From Paraphysomonas bandaiensis (Eukaryota > Chrysophyceae): DNA of 64,000 nucleotides. The translations under genes were made by a program, and so were the position numbers. Numbering within the stretch: the first letter of the stretch is position 1; each line of letters begins with the position of its first letter. Below, piece by piece: positions 34,898 through 44,900 of this stretch. Below the pieces are notes generated by a model. That model was not told the origin of the DNA. It made no database searches and saw nothing but the letters and a program-made list of their open reading frames with translations. The DNA lies in NCBI GenBank assembly GCA_965644295.1, contig CBFFRP010000049.1:1-64000 (forward strand), in the 5' to 3' direction.

Positions 34898-35881
34898 AGT
34901 GGTAGTATTTCTAAGTCACCGCTTCGGTAAATTTAAATAATCTATTAACTTGTGGGTGGTTTAACCACCTATAGTCAGCATTAAGTCTGCTGTTATACTT
35001 ACATCTTCGTCGAAAACACTGTAGAGACAATCGATTTCAGGAGCGATGTAGTCCACTACAATTTGAAAGTGATTCTAGTGTAGCTAGAGTTTCGAATGTG
35101 ATATTTGCTATATTGCGTTCATATTATCAAATCGATTGCATTTTCTACAACCGCAGCTGATAAATTCACAGTCTCACTGTGACTGCATTAAATACTCAAA
35201 GCCAAATAAAAATCAGGGCGTACAGAATAATAATGGCATATTAGTAAGTAAGACATCAGTTGTATCTACTCAATGCCGTACGATCGGTATGTGACAATTT
35301 TGAGCTGCATTGTAACTAAAGGCTTAAGATATCTTCTGTCTCAGAATACGATTAAAAATAAAGGGAATAAACAGATGCCTTCAGGTCTAAGTAGAAGATT
35401 CTAAGGTATTATTAACTGAAGCAAATGCATATCTTGTACACAGCGTCGCAAATAACTGCTAAAGACAGAGGTGCATGCCAAACACGATTCTATTCTATTA
35501 GAGTGTAATACCACACTCAGCATTCGAAGATAGCATTCGCTATCATTTTCTGTAGACTTATCACTGTGGCCCTTCATCCAGCAGCTGTGGTCCGAGAGGG
35601 CATCGCATACGTCATTAATTGTAAGAGTGCGAGGGCGAAGAGTATGCTGCATATATAAGCATGAAACAGAAATTATAACGGCTGCGTCATTTACCTCGCA
35701 CAAATGTGATGATTCATTGAATTCCTGTGCTTTCAAGAGCAAACTTATCTCATTGTATCGTCGTTCTGCATCTGTAGCACGCATCAATCGTACATATATT
35801 GAAAAACGCGTGGAGTACTTGCCACTAATATGCATTGATCGACTCAAGTACATATACTCTGCAGACAGTTTCCAATTCATC
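34898..35881. other. Unassigned region
   Basis: Two overlapping opposite-strand open stretches (reverse 35401-35898, forward 35627-35992) match no known family. The reverse one could be a further 3' exon of the sulfotransferase gene, but I found no splice that keeps its frame. Confidence 0.35.
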
Positions 35882-38571
35882 CTATATGCACACGGCAAGT
35901 CGCCTATTTACACAAATAGAGATGAATACGGTCATAATCTTACTATCAATGTACCCACCATTCTGAAAGAGCTGCAAAATATCACTTTTTAGGTGTCTTT
36001 CAGTTACAACTTGTAGATTATCCTTATATCTGAAAGCGATATAACAGAACATCATTTTATATGCAACTATTTTACCTAACCCAAGAGCCAATGGCTGATA
36101 TGTAAATTCGCTGGTGAACTTGTCGCATACTGTGTGTGCGGACAGGTCTTGTACGTGCATGAGCGTTTAGTACGCCCGGTTCCCAGTCTAATCCCATTAC
36201 ATCGCAAACTAGACGCCGCATTTCCTGAACCTGTGTCAGAACAAGAAAGCACACTATATAGAGTTCGCACTATCAATAAGAAAAAACGGTTTGCCGTATA
36301 AGTGTAAGTCATGAGTAAATAACGTAGAGTGCGAAGCTGCTAGGACAAAGGTGGTAGAGGAAATATGTTTTTTTATATTACTCACTTTGCTCGGCGTCTG
36401 TACCAAATCCTCATAAAGAACTTCTGTGACCCGACCTGGTAGGACTCGTCGCCAATGAGCCATTAATTTTAAGTACAGTTTATACTCGTGGCATACATCC
36501 TCAAGGCTGTGTGTCCAATCCAAGCCTACGAAACTTTGATGTCAGCTATCTCCGACTGATGACTTCATTGAATATATATATCAAAACATAGTCCAATACA
36601 AATTATACTTGAAGCAGATCTTACCTACATCATCAAACTTATGCTTATATGTGCTGAAGATAGTGTCCATGGGATCTCGCACGGTGTGAAGAATTACTGA
36701 ACGAGGGAAAAGCAGATGTATCAAACCAATATTTTTATAATTAAATAACATTTTATCCACAATCCTCAATGGGTCGCCTCCTGTTCGTGCTCGCATTCGG
36801 TCTAAAATAACTTCACTGCCTTGTGAAACAATTCTTCGTATCTGCATATACTGAGATGTTGCAGTCTCCGAAGAACCCATAGTTAATTGAATACTAGAAA
36901 GAATATCAGGTAGTTCAGAGTTCAGCACACTATCTTCACCGGAGCCCACCACTCCACTGTGAGCATCCAGCATATGTTCCAGAAGTGATGACCCCGACCG
37001 CATGAAGCCAACGATGAACACCGGTAGTCGTGAGGAATTACCCACCCCAGATGGCCAAAATGTCCGACAAAATACTCGGCAAATGGTATCCACGCGAGAT
37101 GAACTTTCGAGCGAAGAGTATCGGGTAGTGCCAGCCTGCATTCGCGAAAGGGTTGCTACTTGGTGTGCAGACAGTAGAAAAGACCACGCAGAGTCAGTGT
37201 CTCCTAACTTGTGAGCAGCAACATACATTGCAAAGTACAACTCACTCGGTACGCCACAGGTCGGACAGATTCGACCCAGCACACCAAGTGATATTTCACA
37301 ACCAGACACCAATGATTTCTCTACCCTTCTCATATCGTCGAGTAGCATTTTCCATTCCTCCGTACTACACTCTCTCTCACTCACACATTGTACTAAGCCA
37401 GTGTAAGTCTGTGCATAATATGGTGCACATTGTAGGGCATTCTTTAAAGCATTCTCTGCCTTAGATGTCATGTTGAGAGCAAGGAGACACATGCCCATAT
37501 GATGTAGACAGATAGCTCTATCATGCGCACATGTACACAACTCCATCGCATGCATATGAGACTCATAAGCCTCGTTTAATCGCCCCATTGTATTCAACAA
37601 CAATCCTTTGCGGTGAAACACAACAAGCTATAAAAACACATATTAATTAATCACTTCTCTACATCACTTGTACTACACATACATCCCTACTCCCTCTACA
37701 TACATGTACATACCCTCTCTACATCACTTGACTACACATACATCCCTACTCTACATGTATATACCTTCTCTACATCACTTGACTACACATACATCCCTAC
37801 TCCCTCTATACATACATGTACATACCTTCTCTACAACACTTGACTACACATACATCCCTACTCTCTATATACATGCATGTATACACCTTCTTTACATCAC
37901 TTGACTACACATACATCTCTACTCCCTCTATATACATGTACATACCTTCTCTACATCACTTGACTACACATACATCTCTACTCCCTCTATATACATGTAC
38001 ATACCTTCTCTACATCACTTGACTACACATACATCCCTACTCTCTATATACATACATGTATACACCTTCTCTACATCACTTGACTACACATACATCCCTA
38101 CTCCCTCTATATACACGTGTATATACCTTCTCTACATCGCTTGTACTATACATACATCCCTACTCCCTCTATATACATGTATATACCTTCTCTACATCAC
38201 TTGACTACACATACATCCCTACTCCCTCTATATACACGTGTATATACCTTCTCTACATCACTTGTACTACACATACATCCCTACTCCCTCTATATACACG
38301 TGTATATACCTTCTCCACATCTCTTGTACTATACATACATGCGTTATTAAACGCCTCTAGTGCCTGCTGCTGATACTTTCCACCATCATGATATGCTGCA
38401 TCACGAGCTTGAAGTGCCTGATGTATTCTATGTATCAGTGGATGTGATAATGACTTATAAGGGGGATAATACCAGTCCTAAATCAGCCCAATAGGTGCTT
38501 CTATAGGGGCTTGTTATTACTTGATTGCGACACTTTCTAATAGCGTGATCGATATCTGCTATACCAGACAT
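35882..38571 (-). CDS. TPR-containing sulfotransferase (tyrosylprotein-sulfotransferase-like)
   Basis: Exons on the reverse strand: 38521-38571, 38339-38477, 36625-37627, 36386-36525, 36076-36230, 35882-36029. The first exon encodes MSGIADIDHAIRKCRNQ. TPR helices (ALQARDAAYHDG; KGLLLNTMGRLNEAYESHM) precede a sulfotransferase domain: the 5'-phosphosulfate loop VFIVGFMRSGSSLLEHML, the 3'-phosphate motif VILHTVRDPMDTIFSTYKHK, then MAHWRRVLPGR, YEDLVQ, HARTRPVRTHS and QRIYISAIGSWVRYKDNL. TPR plus this fold transfers sulfate from PAPS, usually to protein tyrosines in the Golgi; no signal peptide is visible. Junctions 3-6 keep frame. The exon 2/3 junction does not (phase 1 meets phase 0), which implies an unseen micro-exon in the ~710 bp minisatellite intron. 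The 3' end at 35882 is tentative. Confidence 0.8.
37645..38334. repeat. Intronic minisatellite in the sulfotransferase gene
   Basis: About twelve copies of a ~60 bp unit (ctctacatcacttgactaca, then catacatccctactccctct and a variable tacatgta block). The units are tandem with no unique spacers. They fill the intron between coding exons 2 and 3. Confidence 0.92.
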
Positions 38572-39062
38572 AGAGATGAATGAAAGGATGATATCACAGG
38601 ACTGTGATTGTGGCTGATAGTGATTATCTATCTATATATATATGAGTGGGATGTAAGACTGGTAGATGAGGGTTCTCTATATGTATATACATGTATGTAT
38701 GTATGTACGTATGTATATGTATGGAAAGACACGTAGAGGTCATAGAAAGAAGTGAATTGAGAGAGAGGTGGCCAATCAGTATGTAGAATAATGGAATAAT
38801 ATTATATCATTGGTTTATAGAATTCACTTTTCATGGCAACTTATTATTCTATTATTATGGATTAAAAATCATTGATTTTATCATTTCTAGATATCTGGGG
38901 GTTAAAAAAGTGGACTTTTTTGTTAGTGGACTACACTACTATACTGCTGACTCTTACACTGCTGTACGCATGTACTATAGGCAGATACTGCATGCCTCTA
39001 TGCTACATGTTGCATATATAACATAGCAGCATATATATACATATATCACTCCACATAACTGC
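38572..39062. promoter_or_regulatory. Divergent intergenic region
   Basis: 491 bp between two start codons pointing away from each other, so it must hold promoters for both the sulfotransferase and the SnoaL-like gene. It contains TA-rich and TATG repeats. No specific binding site can be supported. Confidence 0.5.
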
Positions 39063-39659
39063 ATGATGGATGATCTATACATTACTTGCAATACTTTACT
39101 AGATACTCTTCATTCAGCTGCATCAAGAGCTGATTTTGAATTATATTTTAAATGTTTTCATGAGAATGGTCGCTTTCTAGGGACGGATGCAACTGAGAAT
39201 TGGACAATAGAAGAGTTTAAAGACTTCTGTCGGCCAATATTTAAAGGTTCATCTGCATGGAATTATATTCCACAAGGAACAAGAAAATTAGCAGTATTTC
39301 CTTCAAATGAAATATCTGTTTCTGTTGCAACTGTTGTTATGTTTGATGAGACACTTGATTTTCCAGCAATGCGTTGCACGGCACGCGGTACTGGGACTAT
39401 AGTATGGTGTGAAAAACAAGATAGATGGGTTATTCTGCAGTATCATCTTTCATTTCCGATACCGGATGAAGTGGGTGGGACAATAACTAAAATTATTGGG
39501 GACCATCTCGCTCGGGAAGATCCTAAAGTAATGAAGCTACGAGAAGAAGAGGCAGATAAGGCTGCGGAAGAATTGCTGAAGGAATTAGATATGAATGAGT
39601 CGAAATCAGGAGGCAGTAAAACAAGTAAGAAGAAAAAGAAAGGAAAAGGGAAGAAGTAA
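39063..39659 (+). CDS. SnoaL/NTF2-like domain protein with lysine-rich tail
   Basis: 198 residues, no intron. Residues about 8-145 fit the SnoaL_3/DUF4440 NTF2-like fold: an N-terminal helix (SAASRADFELYFKCFHENGR), FLGTDATENW, EEFKDFCRPIF, then strands ending DRWVILQYHLSFPIP. This cone-shaped fold serves as an enzyme or a ligand-binding pocket, so the reaction cannot be inferred. The last ~20 residues are almost all Lys, Ser and Gly (SKKKKKGKGKK), which could direct it to the nucleus or nucleic acid. Two adjacent ATGs (39063, 39066) are equally good starts. The family is widespread in bacteria. Confidence 0.8.
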   Translation: MMDDLYITCNTLLDTLHSAASRADFELYFKCFHENGRFLGTDATENWTIEEFKDFCRPIFKGSSAWNYIPQGTRKLAVFPSNEISVSVATVVMFDETLDFPAMRCTARGTGTIVWCEKQDRWVILQYHLSFPIPDEVGGTITKIIGDHLAREDPKVMKLREEEADKAAEELLKELDMNESKSGGSKTSKKKKKGKGKK

Positions 39660-40263
39660 CACGCTGTTTATCTTAGTATATAAGTAGGAGGGTGCACCCT
39701 CGCAGTACTAATTTGTTTGTCCTGTAATAAGCCGTATGTTTGTAATATTACGTAGCACACTAGCGATTAGGCCTATATCGTTGCAACTCTACGTAGATAT
39801 TCTGCCTAGCTATCCACAGTTGTGGCATTGATGATACTAGATTGGAGTAAAGAGTAAAGTGGTGGTAGGTGGTGGAATATGCTACAACTCCACTGAAGCC
39901 AACCTTGCTCGAACCGTAAGGCTTAAACTTACACAGAGAGGATTCTATACAGAGGTGTTCATCTGTCAATCCTATACCTTCTATTGTCATTTGTCATATA
40001 TAAGGAACAAGGAACTAAATTTACTTCCTTTACAACTAGTTGTATTATAATGTAGAAGTAAGTGTACTAAGTTGTTACTAAGTGTGAATAGAAGTAAGTG
40101 TCACTAAGAACCCATTAAAACTATGAGTTATACCGTATTATATATCGTATCATCCATCAGAACGAAGTAGCGGGTAGCGGTAATGTGGGTATATTGATAT
40201 GGTTCTGTACGCGATGAAGTAAACCACTGGGGGAGGGTTGCATTTAATCACAACTAAGAATTT
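39660..40263. other. Intergenic DNA
   Basis: No gene. 40067-40110 carries an inverted copy of the ttactaagtgtgaatagaag module also found near 22376-22420. Confidence 0.5.
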
Positions 40264-40836
40264 ACCCAAAGTAAATCGAATTTAACACTTATTTAGTTTA
40301 TTAATCTTCTAGACAGGAATGCTCAGGCCTACAGTTGACTACCTAGAGCATTTGTTTGCTCAATAGTAGTCTACAAAAGTTCTGTAATTTGAGGCAATTG
40401 TGTAGCAGCACTTTCTTCTTCATTTGTCACTACCTCAGAACAGTACTGGAACTGCGTAAACAAAGAAGTATGTGGTAGTAGTGACACAATTTTCATCTAC
40501 TGAAGCTAGCAACACATACAACTACTGATTTCTTTTCTGCTAAACCTTTCTAAATCTATGAGACTATAGATGTATATTGAAGTATATATCTGAGTATCTC
40601 ATTTCTATACCAACCGCTTAATATGTTGTGTGTGACGCCTATGATCAATTACGTTTCCTCAGGCATTTTCTTTTAAGCATTGGAAACTGTGTTCCTCGGG
40701 ATTAGAAAACGTCACACACATTGAAAGTTTAGTCAATTTTTCGTAACGGGTCAATCCGCTTCATCGTGATGACAAGGTACTTACCTTAATATCCAATCAA
40801 ATTCTGGACTTTGAGCTCAGCTTTTCCATGTTCATA
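40264..40836 (+). repeat. ~0.6 kb direct repeat, left copy
   Basis: Direct copy of 47701-48310, over 90% identical by eye. The right copy has an extra block of ~30 bp (ctctaatatcatgtgtatac...) and minor changes. It contains attatctattc-poor, AT-rich non-coding DNA, including tatgttgtgtgtgacgccta. It ends where the left inverted repeat begins. Confidence 0.93.
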
Positions 40837-40837
40837 T

Positions 40838-41045
40838 CCCATACGTTATTTGCTATCTACCTACTGAACCCAACTAGCTACATCATTATCACACGGTATT
40901 CAGCGCTGAATATGCAGTGAGAACCCGAGTGGGGAACCGCTGAACTGAGCAATGTGTACATAGATAGAAGTGCGCGGTCGCAATACGCAGCAGCACCCAC
41001 TAGAGGGCCTCACGCAGTAATTAGTTACGCTGTCAGTATGGGGCA
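40838..41045 (+). repeat. ~207 bp inverted repeat, left copy
   Basis: Inverted copy of 47426-47631 with a few mismatches. Blocks include tctacctactgaacccaact, agaacccgagtggggaaccg and gttacgctgtcagtatgggg. Confidence 0.93.
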
Positions 41046-41654
41046 GTATCCTGTTCACAGTATATATAAAATGGTGTCATTGTAATTGAACTGATATATA
41101 CCAGAGGAAGATTGTGAAAAAAAGAAAAGGACTTGTCCCTTCTCTCAGGATCCAGTTTTTCCCATTGTGAGTATATGCTAAAGAAAGTTCTCTTATATGT
41201 GCCACTCCTTCATTTCCCCTGATTGCTTCTCCCTAGGACAGTTATCTGGAGCATTTTGTATTTCTGAAGAAATGTTTGCAGCTGGTGAGCTCGATTCAGA
41301 CATCTTTATTGCGTTAACAGTTCTATTTAATAATATCAATGAACTCTCCTACATATATAGAGCGATATGCATGTTTTCTTGTCCACGTGCGTTTTTTCGT
41401 GTCCGTGAGAATAGTCGATCCAGCAAAAAACTCCAGGCTTTTTTGATACATGTTGTTTTTTGACGAATATATTTCAGAGAAATAACGGAAAAAGGTCGAT
41501 TTTTATGACGGATCGACTTATTCCCACAGATAGAGGAATGCTAATTTCTTAGCTATGGTGCTTTGTGTGTGACCCATCTCCCAAACAACGAAATTTCTCT
41601 GTCAAAATAAATTCCGACTCCACACATTTCCATAAAAACAGAAAAATTTATAAT
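41046..41654. other. Unassigned DNA inside the inverted-repeat-bounded segment
   Basis: No recognisable gene. A forward open stretch at 41197-41463 is unassigned. Confidence 0.4.
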
Positions 41655-41812
41655 CCTACGTCTGGGCATCCTTTGTATGTTTTTGTTCCAAGATGCCTCT
41701 AATACTGAGACAATAATTGTCTGTATTCCAGTCGTAGTTGTATCTCAGTAATATAGAGTATATTTACTTCAATTAATTCCCGAAAAATAAGATGCAGACT
41801 GCCGATACCTAC
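41655..41812 (+). repeat. Dispersed ~150 bp repeat, copy 3
   Basis: Same family as 5332-5450, 16495-16637 and 48748-48903, and closest to the last. Blocks are ggcatcctttgtatgttttt, ccagtcgtagttgtatctca and agatgcagactgccgat. It ends about 170 bp upstream of the kinase start. Confidence 0.85.
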
Positions 41813-41983
41813 CCATCCAGATCTTCGTACCTCCGGGCTCAGAATGGGGCAACATACACACATACATCGTAGATACATACATAGATAGCTAGATACGAAT
41901 CAACTAAGAGAATAGTTAAAGCATCACAATCACATGCTGCTGTATATTCTACATTAATTTTTTAAACAGTTAAAAGTACCATC

Positions 41984-44900
41984 ATGTTAGCAATTAAACA
42001 ATTCAAAAATTTTGTTCTATTAAGAGACAAGAATATAAGAAAGAAACTTAAGGATGAAGTTTGGATGCTACATATGCTTGATAGTATTAGTCACTATCAA
42101 TTGTTTGTTGTGGTAAATGTCCATGGTCGTACTGTTTTTAGAGACATCTGTGAGCACGCATCAGACAAAGTATTTGATAAAGTAATGCAACGACTTGAGA
42201 ATAGGGTCCTAAACTTAGAGAATAACGAAGGCAGGAGTTTCTGGAGCCTACTCTTCGCTTCCTCTGCCTCAACAACCGAACTAAACCAGCGTTTATCGTC
42301 TCTCTTTACTAGACTGAGAAATGATGCTCAGAGTGCTTGTTGTCGTAAATATGATTGTGGAAACACCCTTCTGAATTTTATGTTAATTGACACTTCCCAG
42401 AAATGGAATGCAAAGACGGTTAAAATCATTGTTGCTGTACTTGGTTCTCGCGTGGAACGGACATTTTTGCAGAAAAATAATGATGGACAGGATTGCTTCG
42501 ATATTTTAATTGCCCAGGCTACCTCAGTAGAAGAGGTTAATCAGTGTTTACAAACCGTTTTGACAGGTCTAGGGAAGAATGTACGCGGTGGTCTGATATG
42601 TGACAGTATGTTATTGCATCGAGTATTACTGAGTACTAAGTGGAATGCAGAGACGGTTAGAATCATTGTTGCTGTACTTGGTTCTCGCGTGGAACGGACA
42701 TTTTTGCAGAAAAATAATGATGGACAGGATTGCTTCGATATTTTAATTGCCCAGGCTACCTCAGTAGAAGAGGTTAATCAGTGTTTACAAACCGTTTTGA
42801 CAGGTCTAGGGAAGAATGTACGCGGTGGTCTGATATGTGACAGTATGTTATTGCATCGAGTATTACTGAGTACTAAGTGGAATGCAAAGACGGTTAAAAT
42901 CATTGTTGCTGTACTTGGTTCTCACGTGGAACGGACATTTTTGCAGAAAAATAATGGTGGACAGGATTGCTTCGATATTTTAATTGCCCAGGCTACCTCA
43001 GTGAAACAGGTTAATCAGTGTTTACAAACATTCTTAACAGCTATAGGAAGCGAAGCTGCTAGGGACTGTGCCCAAAAATTGCAGTATGGCCAGAATGCTA
43101 ACACACTAATGCATAGAGTATTACTGAGTACTAAGTGGAATGCAAAGACGGTTAAAATCATTGTTGCTGTACTTGGTTCTCACGTGGAACGGACATTTTT
43201 GCAGAAAAATAATGGTGGACAGGATTGCTTCGATATTTTAATTGCCCAGGCTTCCTCAGTGAAACAGGTTAATCAGTGTTTACAAACATTCTTAACAGCT
43301 ATAGGAAGCGAAGCTGCTAGGGACTGTGCCCAAAAATTGCAGTATGGCCAGAATGCTAACACACTAATGCATAGAGTATTACTGAGTACTAAGTGGAATC
43401 CAAAGACGGTTAAAATCATTGTTGCTGTACTTGGTTCTCACGTGGAACGGACATTTTTGCAGAAAAATAATGGTGGACAGGATTGCTTCGATATTTTAGT
43501 TGCTCAGGCTACCTCAGTAGAACAGGTTAATCAGCGTTTACAAGCCGTTTTGACAGGTCTAGGAAAAAATGTAGGCGATGGTCTGATATGTGACAGTATG
43601 TTATTGCATCGAGTATTCCGAAATACTTCCTGGAAATGGAATGCAGAGACGGTTAGAATCATTGTTGCTAGATTCGGCTCTCAAGCAGCACAGAGATTGA
43701 GGGAATACTGTGATGGACAGAATTGTTTAGAGCTGTTATTAGCTAATGTCACCTCCTCAACGCAGCAGCTAAACCAAGTATTGCAAATGCTATTGACTAG
43801 TCTAGGTAGTCAAGCTTCTCGTCTTTGTGCTGCTCCATGTAGATCCACGGCCAATAGCCTATTACATTTATCTTTGATCAACCTGTCGGGGAGGTGTAAT
43901 GCCCACACGATTGAACTCATTCTATCTTCACTAGGCGACCAGGATCGTTACACATGCAATTTTCGAAATGCTGGAAGCAACTCAGGACTTGACCTCGCAC
44001 TTTACAATCACAAGGGACACATAAATGAATATACTGTTTATTTGATTTTGAATATATTGTACGGAGTAACAGAAGATCAAATACGCGAAGGCGTTTCTCT
44101 AGACCAAGGCGCATACAACTATTTATTAAATAGTTTGTTAAAAGCAAGCAACTATTCAGGAGTGCGCTCTAACACACACAAGCCTGTTGTGTTGATATTA
44201 GCGCATGCGGCACTCAGTGTAGAAGTGCAAATTGACTTTCAAGACAAGGTGCAACAGCTTATTTCATCTTTAACAAAAAGTATCGGGATATTGAAAGTTC
44301 TGGCAAACCTCTCATTAAATCCAACCAATAGAAGAAAAATGTTAGAGCCTGCCAACTTAAAAACAATTATTATTGCTGCCACAAATGCTGAGTTTGAGTT
44401 AGGTGGGGTACTTCTGTGGAGGTTGTTATATAGCAATGACGTTGACCAACTGGAACCGGTGGAGCACGAAGGTCTCGGGCAGCTATCAAATTACTTCGGC
44501 AGTGATCTGAATACAGCAGAGTGGCAAACAAATTTCATGTCGACGCAACAGCGTAATCGTCTTGTTATTAAGCAAGAACAGCTGACTGCTTTATGGAGTA
44601 CTTATAAAAATAACAACACCTCACCGTGCTCAGCCGTTATATGGGCGCTCATGAGTTTGATTACAACAATACCAAACCTTTCTGTTTTCCACACGACCAA
44701 CTTTATTGAAAAATTAAGTCAATGGTTACCACAACTGCCATTGCATGATGCAATTCTTGTTAGTGCAACGCTGAAGACGTTAGTAGATAGGGCAAGTTGT
44801 CGTGAAAAGCTAAGAGAAGCAGGCGCCGTAAGGACGTTTATGCCGCTAATAATAGCCACAAATAATGCCGTTCTTGAGGCGAATCTCTCTAAAATATTTG

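Noticed and set aside
35401-35898. 165-codon reverse frame as a final sulfotransferase exon
   Set aside because: A 48 bp candidate intron exists (GTATTC...CATATAG), but joining it changes frame and meets a stop; no family match.
37645-38334. Regular ~60 bp repeats that could suggest a CRISPR array
   Set aside because: Units are tandem with no unique spacers, the host is eukaryotic, and the array lies inside an intron.
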